Shown: positions 1-7,397 of the stretch, in pieces | Layout of the letters: each line of letters starts with the position of its first letter | How positions within the stretch are numbered: position 1 is the stretch's first letter | IMG/VR virus record: IMGVR_UViG_3300033979_000329 | Span: 1-47,497 of that record | Origin: a virus | Direction: 5' to 3' (one strand) | DNA length: 47,497 nucleotides | Program-made: the position numbers and the translations under genes | Notes under the pieces: model-generated | What the model was told of the DNA's origin: nothing | Seen by the model: the letters and a program-made list of their open reading frames with translations, nothing else | Database searches by the model: none

Positions 1-39
1 ACTGACATGATGGACAGCCTGAATCGCGGCTGCGAGTGA
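1..39 (+). CDS. Possible 3' end of an upstream gene (partial)
   Basis: The window opens in a frame that stays open for 12 codons and stops at a TGA at 37-39. The other two forward frames stop within the first ten bases. Nothing can be said about function. If the two ends of the window were contiguous, this frame would extend back to an ATG near the right end, giving a peptide of about 29 residues. The 60 bases that follow hold no gene but end with a good ribosome-binding site, CGGAGG, for the next gene. Confidence 0.3.
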   Translation, partial: TDMMDSLNRGCE

Positions 40-99
40 ACTGCAAGGGGGCGGGGCCTGGATGGCAGGATACGACACCCCCTTCGGAGGCATCTACGC

Positions 100-399
100 A
101 TGGACAACTACGGTGCGACGCCAAGCGAGTTGCAGCAGTACGGCAACCTGAACCTCTGGCAGTCGCTGATGCTCTTGCAGAGGTGGTCGCCGCTCATCAA
201 CTTCGTGCGGGCATTTCTTGCCGAAACGGACCCGTACAGGCAGTCGATCATCGTGGCCGACGCCGCCGAGTGGTGTGCTTCTCAGACCAAGGCGACGCTC
301 GACGACGAGTTCGTCAGGCTGCTGGCTGACGTGGTGAAGACGCCGCAGGGTGAATCGCTGGCCCGGTGGATCGTGGCCCAAGCAGAGGCACTCCGGTGA
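100..399 (+). CDS. Small hypothetical protein, 99 aa
   Basis: It starts at an ATG eight bases after a clear CGGAGG ribosome-binding site, and its stop overlaps the GTG of the next gene (GTGA). The product is a soluble, mainly helical protein with several Trp and Leu residues and no signal peptide or membrane segment. I do not recognise the family. Coupling to the following membrane protein and cysteine peptidase suggests a shared operon near the lysis or entry genes, which is inference only. Confidence 0.75.
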   Translation: MDNYGATPSELQQYGNLNLWQSLMLLQRWSPLINFVRAFLAETDPYRQSIIVADAAEWCASQTKATLDDEFVRLLADVVKTPQGESLARWIVAQAEALR

Positions 400-989
400 A
401 CACCGATGATCTCGTTCGTCTCGCAGCGGTGGTGGCGGCGGTTGCTCTCGTCGCTGGCCCGTACGTCGGCCAAGCCGGCCCGTGGCTGCTTGAAGCCTGG
501 AAGCGTGGCAAGCCCTACGCCGGCACCGCCGGCCGGGCAGCGGCCGCAGGGCTGATTCTGTGGGCCGCGTGGGGCAACCTGCCGTCGCTCCCGAGCCTGC
601 CGACGCGGCCTGTCACGGTGGACCTGCCTAGCGAGTCCATGCGTCAGACGGTCCAGCCGGTCGCCGACGCTTTGCGGTCGCTCCCGGCGTCCGACCGGGC
701 ACTGTGGCGTGAGGTGTGGAGCAAGGCTGGCATCGTCGTGGCCGCCGAGTCAACGGCTCTCCAGCCGGCGTTCCGCGACACCCGCGAACTGCGGGCTTTC
801 ACTGCCACGGCTCTCGACATCGCATGGCGGCGGATCGGCGGTCACGCTCCCGGCAGACACGAATCGCTCAGGGGGGCCGTGGAAGCCTCGTACAAGGCCG
901 TGCTGGGATCTGACGACGTGCCGGTCACTGCCGACACTCGCGGCCGCTACGTCGAACTGGCGAAGGCTCTGGCATGGGCGGGGGGCTGA
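396..989 (+). CDS. Membrane-anchored hypothetical protein, 197 aa
   Basis: I chose the GTG at 396 because it overlaps the upstream TGA by four bases; an in-frame GTG 30 bases earlier would lie deep in the previous gene. Two hydrophobic stretches near the N-terminus (about residues 6-22, rich in Ala/Val, and 49-59 around LILWAAWG) look like membrane segments. The rest is soluble, with helices rich in Ala, Arg and Leu. It lies three bases before the cysteine peptidase gene, so the two are probably co-translated. No family is recognised; a role with the neighbouring peptidase at the host envelope is a guess. Confidence 0.7.
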   Translation: MNTDDLVRLAAVVAAVALVAGPYVGQAGPWLLEAWKRGKPYAGTAGRAAAAGLILWAAWGNLPSLPSLPTRPVTVDLPSESMRQTVQPVADALRSLPASDRALWREVWSKAGIVVAAESTALQPAFRDTRELRAFTATALDIAWRRIGGHAPGRHESLRGAVEASYKAVLGSDDVPVTADTRGRYVELAKALAWAGG

Positions 990-992
990 GAC

Positions 993-1916
993 ATGGCCGA
1001 CCGTGGCATGGGGTACGTCCCCGATCCCGAAGGTGCGGAGTCGTTCGTCGCCACGTTGCGGCACCCGACGCTGGCACAAGCCGGGCCTGACCTTCGGGCG
1101 GCCGGCGAAGACGTGATGCTCTACCCGGCGTTGCTCGCCTGCTCGCCGTCGTGGCGTCGCGGCTCGCAGGGCAACGTTGGCAGTTGCGTCGGCTGGGGCG
1201 CGTCGCTCGCCGTGGACGTGCTCGCCGCGTGCGACATCCACTGGCGGAAAGAGCCCGAGACGTGGAAGGGCCGCGTGATCGAGTCGAGCCTTTACGGGTT
1301 CTCTCGGGTCGAGGCCCGCGGCCAGCGGACGAACACCGGCGGCGACGGGTCCACAGGCTTTCACGCGGCCAAGAGCATCCGCGACTTCGGCTGCCTGCAC
1401 TACGGCGTTGACTACGCCGGGACGATCATCCGCGAAGAGGGCAAGCAGGCCCGTGATCGCGACTGGGGCCGCAATGGCGTGCCCGACGTGCTCGAGCCGT
1501 TCGCCAAGGAACGGCGGTGCTCGGAGACGACGCTGGCCACGAACTTCAACGAGGCCGCCGCAGCGATCAGCAACGGTTACCCGGTCGTCGTGTGCAGCGG
1601 GCAGGGATTCAGCATGTCCCGCGACGCCGACGGGTTTTGTTCGGCAGGTGGTGTCTGGTGGCACTGCATGGCCTTCATCGGAGCCCGTTTCGGCAAGCGT
1701 CCCGGCCTGCTCTGTGCCAATTCGTGGGGCGACTCAAACACCACCGGCAAGCACTACCCCGAGGACATGCCCGAGGCCGTCCGCAACTGCTCGTTTTGGG
1801 TGGACGCCGAGGTCGTGGACCGCATGCTGTCTGGCCGTGACTCCTACGTCTACGCCGGGTACAGCGGGTTCAAGCCGACCGCCCTGCCCGACAACTGGCT
1901 GCGAGGGATTCTGTGA
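993..1916 (+). CDS. Papain-like (C1-type) cysteine peptidase, 307 aa
   Basis: The catalytic signature of clan CA papain-fold peptidases is visible in order: Gln59 of an oxyanion-hole motif with Cys65 in GSQGNVGSCVGWGA, His224 in WWHCMAFIG, and Asn243 in CANSWG. Spacing and the NSWG motif match family C1. There is no N-terminal signal peptide and no obvious propeptide, and the enzyme is extra rich in cysteine. In phages such enzymes could cleave peptide cross-links, process virion proteins or act on host proteins; sequence alone cannot decide. It is flanked by a membrane protein and a lipoprotein, so I favour an envelope-directed role. The stop overlaps the next start (TGATG). Confidence 0.85.
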   Translation: MADRGMGYVPDPEGAESFVATLRHPTLAQAGPDLRAAGEDVMLYPALLACSPSWRRGSQGNVGSCVGWGASLAVDVLAACDIHWRKEPETWKGRVIESSLYGFSRVEARGQRTNTGGDGSTGFHAAKSIRDFGCLHYGVDYAGTIIREEGKQARDRDWGRNGVPDVLEPFAKERRCSETTLATNFNEAAAAISNGYPVVVCSGQGFSMSRDADGFCSAGGVWWHCMAFIGARFGKRPGLLCANSWGDSNTTGKHYPEDMPEAVRNCSFWVDAEVVDRMLSGRDSYVYAGYSGFKPTALPDNWLRGIL

Positions 1917-2182
1917 TGCGTTACCTGCTCGCTTTTCTCGTCGTCGCTGCCGGCTGCGTTGCCACGCTGCCCAGCGACAACAGCGTATCCGCTGACCTGG
2001 CCGCCGAGACGGCCCGCATGATCGTTCAAATGCGGCACGAGCCGGCCCCGACGCCAGCCCCCCCGAAGCCCGTCGTGCCAGCCGGCAAGTGCCCCAAGTG
2101 CCTCGGCACCGGCCGCATGAGCACGGATGGCCGCATTGTGATCACCTGCCCGGAGTGCGGCGGAACGGGGAACGCGAAATGA
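1916..2182 (+). CDS. Small lipoprotein with a DnaJ-like zinc motif, 88 aa
   Basis: A start at ATG 1916 overlaps the peptidase stop; GTG 1913 is an alternative. The N-terminus is a lipoprotein signal: Arg, a hydrophobic run, then the lipobox AAGC with Cys14 as the acylated residue. After a proline-rich linker come two CxxCxGTG-type knuckles (CPKCLGTG and CPECGGTG), as in the zinc-binding region of DnaJ. A lipid-anchored zinc-knuckle protein beside an envelope peptidase could be a spanin-like or superinfection-exclusion protein, but this is inference. It overlaps the next gene by four bases (ATGA). Confidence 0.75.
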   Translation: MRYLLAFLVVAAGCVATLPSDNSVSADLAAETARMIVQMRHEPAPTPAPPKPVVPAGKCPKCLGTGRMSTDGRIVITCPECGGTGNAK

Positions 2183-2511
2183 CACGGGACGAACTCGACG
2201 CCTACGTGTGGTCGCAGTTGAGCGTGCGGAAGCACGCCGCCGGCCGGCGCGTGGTCAGCCGCATCGTGGCGGACGCCGTGCGTGATTGGCCGTCGGCCGC
2301 CATGGCCAGAAGCGACCACGGCGAGGTCCAGGCGTTCGGCAGCATCTACGCCAAGAGCCTTGCCAGACGGCAGCAGCAGTACGGCATGGGCATCATCCTG
2401 ACGCTCGTGCTGTCGGCCTTGATCAGCGAGGTCGTGAAGACGCTGATCCGCTGGTGGCTGGAAAGCCGCGACAACCGGGCAGCGATGCAAGCGATGCGGG
2501 AGACACCATGA
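2179..2511 (+). CDS. Small protein with one membrane helix, 110 aa
   Basis: The ATG overlaps the stop of the lipoprotein gene, and this gene's own stop overlaps the next start, so four genes form one tightly coupled run. A basic N-terminal half is followed by a single hydrophobic helix (about residues 70-90, IILTLVLSALI) and a charged C-terminal tail. This topology fits a holin- or antiholin-like or phage membrane-remodelling protein, but no family is recognised. Confidence 0.7.
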   Translation: MTRDELDAYVWSQLSVRKHAAGRRVVSRIVADAVRDWPSAAMARSDHGEVQAFGSIYAKSLARRQQQYGMGIILTLVLSALISEVVKTLIRWWLESRDNRAAMQAMRETP

Positions 2512-2765
2512 CCGACGCCACTAAGGAAACGGTTTTTCAACTGCTCCGCGAGTACGGATTCGCCACGCTGGTTGCGTGTTTTCTCGGCTACGTCGGCCGA
2601 CAGGACGTGATCTTGCCGATGGTTGAGTCGCACCGGGAGTTCCTGAAGGACATCGCCGAGACGCAACGCGAGATCAGTCAGGCCGTTGGCGAGCAGACGA
2701 AACTGCTATACGCACTTCAGCCGCGGCTGGTGAACGACAACAAGCCTGACCCGACGAGGAACTGA
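2508..2765 (+). CDS. Small one-helix membrane protein, holin-like candidate, 85 aa
   Basis: It starts at the ATG that overlaps the upstream TGA. A short N-terminal amphipathic segment leads into a hydrophobic helix (about residues 17-30, FATLVACFLGYVG). A long charged helix follows that could form a coiled coil (VESHREFLKDIAETQREI), then a polar tail. Size and topology resemble class III holins or phage haemolysin XhlA-like proteins, which also have a coiled coil and one helix. The neighbouring peptidase makes a lysis role plausible but unproven. Confidence 0.7.
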   Translation: MTDATKETVFQLLREYGFATLVACFLGYVGRQDVILPMVESHREFLKDIAETQREISQAVGEQTKLLYALQPRLVNDNKPDPTRN

Positions 2766-2769
2766 CACC

Positions 2770-4011
2770 ATGGGCATGAGCGGACGGCTACTGAGGCCGA
2801 AAGGTTCTTCAGCGCCGGTGTTCACCGAAGCGGGCTACACCCGCCTGTGGTGCGTGACGGATAAATCCACAGGCAACGTCACCGGGACTGCGGAATCCGA
2901 CACCGGATTCTACGCCGTGAAGTGGTGGGACAACACCACGACGGTGTACGAGAGTGGCGACACGTTCAGCAAGTCGGCGGGGGGGAGGAAGGCGTTTGAG
3001 ATTTTCCCGTCCGATACGATGGGCGATCCAGAGGGCCAGTTCGACGGCTTCGACATTAGCGACAACGCGCTCACGCAAGTGCGTGCCGAAGATGTATCGC
3101 TGTTTGGTTCGGCTGGCTGGCCGGGCTTTTGGTATTGGACGTACCCGGCGGGAATGCAGAATTGGTTTCCGGGCACGCCCGCCGGGTACGAAGGCGGGAC
3201 AATCAGCAAAAACTCGCTATCGGCCACCGCGCTAGACCAGTTCTACGCCGACTTGGACGCAGGCGGTGGAAGACTGTTCGTTGATCGCAATCCCGGCATC
3301 GGCGCCGACACCCCGACGATTGCGACAACGAAGGGGTATACAGTGTTTGGGAGCGTGCCGCCGCAGACGACGGTCCTGCTGCCGTTCGACAGCAATTTCG
3401 ATGACGCTACGGGGGGCGCGCCGATCCCCTCATATAGTGGCGATGTGTTCATCGACGCGTCGGTAAAGAAGTACGGGGCTGGCTCACTGCGCGCGGAAGG
3501 CGGGTATCTGGAGTTCGCAGACAGCCCGGCGTTTGACATCAATTACCTTGAGCCGTTTACGATTGAAATGTGGCTGCGCATCAACGAACGCGGCAATGGC
3601 TACTGTACTGTGGCCACGAAGCGATCGGGCGTTGACTGGCAATGGCTTGTTGGTTTCAGCAATCCCGAGACGGCGAATTTTTACTTTTCTGCAAACTCCT
3701 CTGGTGGCGGTGGTGGCGCCGGCGGGCAAAACGAAGTATTTGACCCGACCGAAATGGACGAGGGCGTGTGGTATCACTACGCAATCGTCGGAGTCCCTGG
3801 CACCGTGAAGATGTATCGCAACGGCGCGGAGGTCGCATCCGGCCCCTTCGCCTCGCAGCCTAACAACGGGCAACCTGTGACACTGGGAGCGTTGGCGGGA
3901 GGAGGCGAGCCGTTTGACGGGAACATTGATGACTTTCGCGTTGTGAAAAATGCGGCAGTATATACCGCGAACTTCACCCCCCCCACCGGCCCGCTCGGAG
4001 TGTACCCGTAA
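2770..4011 (+). CDS. LamG/concanavalin-like structural protein, 413 aa
   Basis: The C-terminal half (about residues 200-410) has the pattern of a LamG-like jelly-roll domain: a long run of beta strands with 'FDSNFDDATG', 'SLRAEGGYLEF', 'FTIEMWLRIN', 'WYHYAIV', 'VKMYRNGAEV' and 'NIDDFRVVKNAAVYTANFTPP'. This arrangement is common in phage tail and capsid appendage proteins that bind carbohydrate. The N-terminal part is Trp- and Gly-rich and unlike anything I can name. It starts at an ATG four bases after the preceding stop. A receptor-binding or virion-decoration role is likely. Its stop overlaps the next start (TAATG), which links it to the sulfotransferase-like gene. Confidence 0.8.
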   Translation: MGMSGRLLRPKGSSAPVFTEAGYTRLWCVTDKSTGNVTGTAESDTGFYAVKWWDNTTTVYESGDTFSKSAGGRKAFEIFPSDTMGDPEGQFDGFDISDNALTQVRAEDVSLFGSAGWPGFWYWTYPAGMQNWFPGTPAGYEGGTISKNSLSATALDQFYADLDAGGGRLFVDRNPGIGADTPTIATTKGYTVFGSVPPQTTVLLPFDSNFDDATGGAPIPSYSGDVFIDASVKKYGAGSLRAEGGYLEFADSPAFDINYLEPFTIEMWLRINERGNGYCTVATKRSGVDWQWLVGFSNPETANFYFSANSSGGGGGAGGQNEVFDPTEMDEGVWYHYAIVGVPGTVKMYRNGAEVASGPFASQPNNGQPVTLGALAGGGEPFDGNIDDFRVVKNAAVYTANFTPPTGPLGVYP

Positions 4012-4703
4012 TGTTTTACTACTCCACCCCCAACTACAGCGTTGCCCTCAACGCGAAGGTCGGCTCAACGGCGATGGCCCGCGCGCTCATTCGGCAGTTC
4101 TATCCGCGACTGGACTGGCTGATTCGCACTGCTGCCTTTCCGGCCGGCGTGACAGAGGCAGATCGTCCGTTCCATTGGATGTGTCCCGGCAGGCGGACGC
4201 CTGACAAACCTGTGGTCCTCCTCGTCCGTGATCCTGTGGACAGGTTCATCACAGCCTGCCAGCAAGTCGGCATCAGCACGCGAAAGGCGGATGCCGCGAT
4301 TGCCTCACTGGTTGAAGACAAGCCGTTCGCGAGGTCGAAGCCCAGCGACATTACGCCCGAGCGATGGGCCGAGCAGCGAGAGCGGGCGGCCAAGCGGGTG
4401 GCGCGAATGCAGCGGCGTGACAGAAAGTGGCGGCCGGATCGGCTGCGTGCCGACGCGCATTTCTTCCACCAGTACCAGTACGCAGTCGGCCCGACAACCT
4501 GTTTCCGATTCCCTCGCGACATTGCGGCGGCGGCGGCGTTCATCGGCATCGACGCCCCTCTGCCGGAACTCAACCGGGCACGGCGGGAAAAGCCGACACT
4601 GACCAAGCAGGAGGCCGATGCGGTGCGGGCGTACTACGCGGTGGACCAAGCCCTGTTCGATGCGATCGCGCAGGCTGGATACGTCTACACGCCGCCCGCG
4701 TGA
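4011..4703 (+). CDS. Sulfotransferase-like protein, 230 aa
   Basis: Two hallmarks of PAPS-dependent sulfotransferases are visible. A P-loop-like 5'-phosphosulfate binding segment, NAKVGSTAM (residues 14-22), lies near the N-terminus right after a beta strand. The 3'-phosphate binding motif follows a hydrophobic strand as VVLLVRDPVDRF (about 68-79). The size fits a minimal Golgi-type/Sulfotransfer_2-like domain. The reaction would move sulfate from PAPS to a hydroxyl or amine, often of a sugar. The substrate is unknown; candidates are host surface polysaccharide or a glycosylated virion protein. Translation is coupled to the LamG-like gene by TAATG. No catalytic base can be assigned with certainty, so activity is inferred. 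Confidence 0.75.
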   Translation: MFYYSTPNYSVALNAKVGSTAMARALIRQFYPRLDWLIRTAAFPAGVTEADRPFHWMCPGRRTPDKPVVLLVRDPVDRFITACQQVGISTRKADAAIASLVEDKPFARSKPSDITPERWAEQRERAAKRVARMQRRDRKWRPDRLRADAHFFHQYQYAVGPTTCFRFPRDIAAAAAFIGIDAPLPELNRARREKPTLTKQEADAVRAYYAVDQALFDAIAQAGYVYTPPA

Positions 4704-4801
4704 CGCTCTTCACCTTAGAGACAGCCGTGCGGTTCAATGAGATCGAAGTCGTCGCCATCGCTGACGCGGTGGCCCTGCTGCCGCAAACCCCCGAACCGTG
4801 A
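4700..4801 (+). CDS. Possible very small protein, 33 aa
   Basis: A GTG overlaps the upstream stop (GTGA) and opens a 33-residue frame that continues past the point where the sulfotransferase gene ends. The peptide is acidic and helical-looking (FNEIEVVAIADAVALL). Only the start/stop overlap and the fit to the operon style support it. The 130 bases that follow hold no convincing gene, only a possible 15-codon frame at 4873-4920. Confidence 0.35.
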   Translation: MTLFTLETAVRFNEIEVVAIADAVALLPQTPEP

Positions 4802-4935
4802 CTGCACCGGGGTAGGCTGAAGCGAAAGGCCACGCACCGGGCCATACCCGTGCCTCACAAGGAACCATAGCCATGTCGGGGTCTGCAAGCATAGGAGACC
4901 GGTCTGGTAGGGTGCGGTGACACAGGAGAAACGCT

Positions 4936-5292
4936 ATGTCTGAGATGCGCATCGTTCGCCGGGTCAGGTTCTCGCCGATCACGCTGGCTACGGCCACGGC
5001 GTCGTGCGCCACGCTGAACCTCGGCGACATGGCAGGCGGCGTCGTGTCGTTCGGCACCATGCTGACCGCGGCCACCTCGCTCCAAATGTGGGGAGCCACG
5101 GACGAGGCCGGTCCGTTCCGCCGGGTCTACAAGGCTGACGGCTCGGCGGCCGACGTCACGCTGGCCCCCAGCACGGCCGACGGCCGCGTGTACGCCCTGC
5201 CCGACGAAGTGTTCGCCGTGCCGTGGCTCAAGATCGCGTCGGCCACTACGAACTCGACCGGCACGATTGGCGTGGTCTCCCTGAAGTCGTGA
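4936..5292 (+). CDS. Small beta-rich structural protein, 118 aa
   Basis: It starts at an ATG eight bases after CAGGAGAAA. The product is rich in Ala, Thr, Ser, Gly and Val with alternating short strands, typical of phage decoration or minor structural proteins. The style is like the protein encoded just after the capsid gene (14895-15347), although I cannot show homology by eye. It lies one base before the HNH gene. No enzyme motif is visible. Confidence 0.65.
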   Translation: MSEMRIVRRVRFSPITLATATASCATLNLGDMAGGVVSFGTMLTAATSLQMWGATDEAGPFRRVYKADGSAADVTLAPSTADGRVYALPDEVFAVPWLKIASATTNSTGTIGVVSLKS

Positions 5293-5293
5293 G

Positions 5294-5635
5294 ATGCCGA
5301 CGCGTATCCCTACGTTCCGTGCCACGCCGCTGCTGCGGGCGTTCCGCCAGCCCGACGACAGGCCCAACGCCTACCAGCGTGGATACACCGACCGGCGGCA
5401 CCAAGCGTGGCGGCTTGCGGTCCTGACCCGCGACGCGTGGCAGTGCCAGCGATGCGGCCGCGTCTGTGCCGACAAGCGTGAGGCACACGCCGACCACATC
5501 AGCCCGGTGGTGCATGGGACCGGCGTGTGCCGCGATGGCCGCTCCCGGTACGACGTGGATGGCGGGCAGTGCCTGTGCCACTCCTGCCACAGTCGCAAGA
5601 CAAACTCCGATCAGTGTGCGATTTCTCAGGGATGA
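5294..5635 (+). CDS. HNH endonuclease, 113 aa
   Basis: The core shows the HNH layout: a zinc pair CQRCG (Cys51, Cys54), the catalytic strand AHADHISP (Asp67-His68), and a closing CHSCHSRKT with the second zinc pair (Cys95, Cys98) and the last His of the motif. Small HNH proteins next to the terminase are a known feature of HK97-like phages, where they are needed with the terminase for specific end cleavage. Here it comes before the ParB/TET/GT genes and then the terminase, so a packaging role is likely. A homing-type nuclease is the alternative. Confidence 0.88.
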   Translation: MPTRIPTFRATPLLRAFRQPDDRPNAYQRGYTDRRHQAWRLAVLTRDAWQCQRCGRVCADKREAHADHISPVVHGTGVCRDGRSRYDVDGGQCLCHSCHSRKTNSDQCAISQG

Positions 5636-5863
5636 CCGCGATGGAATGGCCCCATGTAATAAGGGGGAGTTGGGCCGACGCCTCGCGGCCGCGTAGCCCC
5701 CGGTAGGGGGGGGTGGGGCGCGCCTTCCGGCGGTTTTTGACGAAAACCGGGTGTTTCCTCCCCCCCGTGCGGCCGGGGGTTTTCGGCCCCCCCGGTCGAA
5801 CGCTTGCCACGGCCCCTATAACGCGATCCTAGGCCCGATGCCGCCACCCCCCGTGAAACCCCG
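5636..5863 (+). other. Hairpin-rich gap before the modification and packaging genes
   Basis: This 228-base gap contains no credible gene but has several GC-rich inverted repeats in a row: CCCC/GGGG around 5650-5668, CCCCCGGTAGGGGG near 5697-5711, CGGTTTT-TGACG-AAAACCG near 5731-5749, and CCGGGGG/CCCCCGG at about 5772-5795. It separates the HNH gene from the ParB-TET-GT-terminase run. A TATAAC sequence at 5817-5822 could be a -10 box but has no good -35 partner. The gap could be a transcription terminator cluster or hold a cos-type packaging site. Confidence 0.45.
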
Positions 5864-6499
5864 ATGAACATCCGAAACCGCGTCAAATCGCTCCGCATGG
5901 TCCCTGCCAGCGACCTCCGGCCCAATCCGAAGAACTGGCGAACCCATCCGAAGGCCCAGCAGGATGCCCTCCGGGGCGTGCTGGCCGAAGTCGGCCTTGC
6001 CGACGCCTGCCTCGCCCGCGAGTTGCCAGACGGATCCCTCATGCTGATCGACGGCCACCTGCGTGCCGAGACGCTTGGCGACGGCGACGTGCCGGTGCTG
6101 GTCCTCGACGTGAACGAGGCCGAGGCCGACAAGATTCTCGCGACGCTCGATCCGCTGGCGGCGATGGCGGATTCCGACGCGGCGAAGTTGGACGAACTGC
6201 TTCGCACCGTCGATACCGGGAGCGAGGCGTTGCAGCAGATGCTGTCGGCGACGGCGAGCGCGGCGGGGCTGTATCAAGAACTCAGCACGTCGCTCGGCAA
6301 CGACGGCGACGACCAGCCGGATGAAGATGCCGCTGGCGAGCCTCCCCCGAGCGGCGTCCGCATGGTGCAGTTGTTTCTCGACGAGTCGAACATCGGAGAG
6401 TTTCAAGACGCCTGCGCTGCGCTCGCCGAAGCATACGGCACGCACAACATAACCGACACGATTCTGGAGGCGGTGCGTCGTGCAAGTGCATCACTGTAA
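5864..6499 (+). CDS. ParB/Srx-fold nuclease-like protein, 211 aa
   Basis: Residues 12-75 match the ParB/Sulfiredoxin N-terminal domain: VPASDLRPNPKNWR at the start, then the signature GHLRAE (64-69) after LMLIDG. In true ParB the box is GxxRxxA, and this fold binds nucleotide triphosphates. The C-terminal half is acidic and helical with a DEDAAGEPPP linker. Phage ParB-like proteins of this size occur beside terminases and DNA-modification genes. Here the gene runs 20 bases into the TET-like dioxygenase gene, so the two are coupled. Its exact role is unknown; a DNA-targeting or nucleotide-dependent partner for base modification is my inference. Confidence 0.85.
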   Translation: MNIRNRVKSLRMVPASDLRPNPKNWRTHPKAQQDALRGVLAEVGLADACLARELPDGSLMLIDGHLRAETLGDGDVPVLVLDVNEAEADKILATLDPLAAMADSDAAKLDELLRTVDTGSEALQQMLSATASAAGLYQELSTSLGNDGDDQPDEDAAGEPPPSGVRMVQLFLDESNIGEFQDACAALAEAYGTHNITDTILEAVRRASASL

Positions 6500-7397
6500 G
6501 GAGAAGTTCCCGGCCGACCACCTCGCGGGAACCAAACTCGACGAGTCGCACTACGATCACCTGCTAGGCGGCGACGAACCGTGCGACGTTTTCAAGCCAG
6601 ACGGCACGCCGCTGGTCAAGTACCGCCCGCGATGGTTCGGCGAGGATTTGTGCCGGTCGGTTCTGCCAGCGTGCCGCAAGGCGGCAACGAAAACGAACAA
6701 TCGCGGCATGGCGGCTGGTGACATCAAGCAAGTCTCGCTCGGAACGCATCGGCCAATCGAGGCGCACTCAAAAACGAACTTCCGAACGATCAAGCAAGAC
6801 GGCACGATCAGCAACACCACTCGCGGCGGCGAGGTTGAAAGCGGAATCATTGGATACTTCGACCGCAGTGCGAGGTTTCCGTTTTGCCGTCAAACATCGT
6901 TCTTGATTTCGCAGGCCGCTACGTGGAAGCGTTTCCTTCCGTACATCGAACGCGCTGATCAAGGGTTCCGCGAGTTCACGCCGGATCGCTGGGCTGCACA
7001 GCGCAACTGCGCGAGTCGCACCGCGTCGGATTGGGTCATCCCGCAAAGCACCTTCACCACGGTCACCGTCAATAAGAACTTCCAGACCGCGACTCACAAG
7101 GACGCCGGCGACCTTGCCGCCGGGTTCGGCGTCATGTCGTGCCTGCGGAACGACAAGTACGACGGGGCGTATCTGGTGTTCCCGGCGTACCGCGTCGCGG
7201 TCAACTTCGACCACGGGTGCCTGTGCCTTGCGGACGTGCATGAGTGGCACAGCAACACGTCATTCACGCGGATGCGGCTCGGCTACGAGCGCATCACACT
7301 CGTCTTCTACTACCGCGAGAACATGATCCACTGCAAAGAAGCCAAAGCGGAAGTCGAGTGGGCGAAGAACAGAAAAAGAGGGGAGCCGCTCGCATAA
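6480..7397 (+). CDS. TET/JBP-family 2-oxoglutarate/Fe(II) dioxygenase, 305 aa
   Basis: The double-stranded beta-helix core carries the family motifs: NFQTATHKDAGD with iron ligands His206 and Asp208, a distal His in ADVHEWHSNT (His257, or His254), and the 2-oxoglutarate-binding Arg271 in RITLVFYYRE. The N-terminal part has TNNRGMAAG and SGIIGYFDR with a nearby Cys-Arg, as I know from phage TET-like proteins. Such enzymes oxidise the methyl of 5-methylpyrimidines in DNA, usually 5-methylcytosine to 5-hydroxymethylcytosine. The GTG start has GGAGG upstream and overlaps the ParB-like gene; the stop overlaps the glycosyltransferase start (TAATG). This order supports hydroxylation followed by glycosylation of the phage genome. 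Confidence 0.9.
   Translation: MQVHHCKEKFPADHLAGTKLDESHYDHLLGGDEPCDVFKPDGTPLVKYRPRWFGEDLCRSVLPACRKAATKTNNRGMAAGDIKQVSLGTHRPIEAHSKTNFRTIKQDGTISNTTRGGEVESGIIGYFDRSARFPFCRQTSFLISQAATWKRFLPYIERADQGFREFTPDRWAAQRNCASRTASDWVIPQSTFTTVTVNKNFQTATHKDAGDLAAGFGVMSCLRNDKYDGAYLVFPAYRVAVNFDHGCLCLADVHEWHSNTSFTRMRLGYERITLVFYYRENMIHCKEAKAEVEWAKNRKRGEPLA

Noticed and set aside
36-329. A GTG-started 97-codon frame overlapping the 99-aa gene
   Set aside because: Lies mostly inside the 100-399 gene, which has the better ribosome-binding site and less skewed composition.
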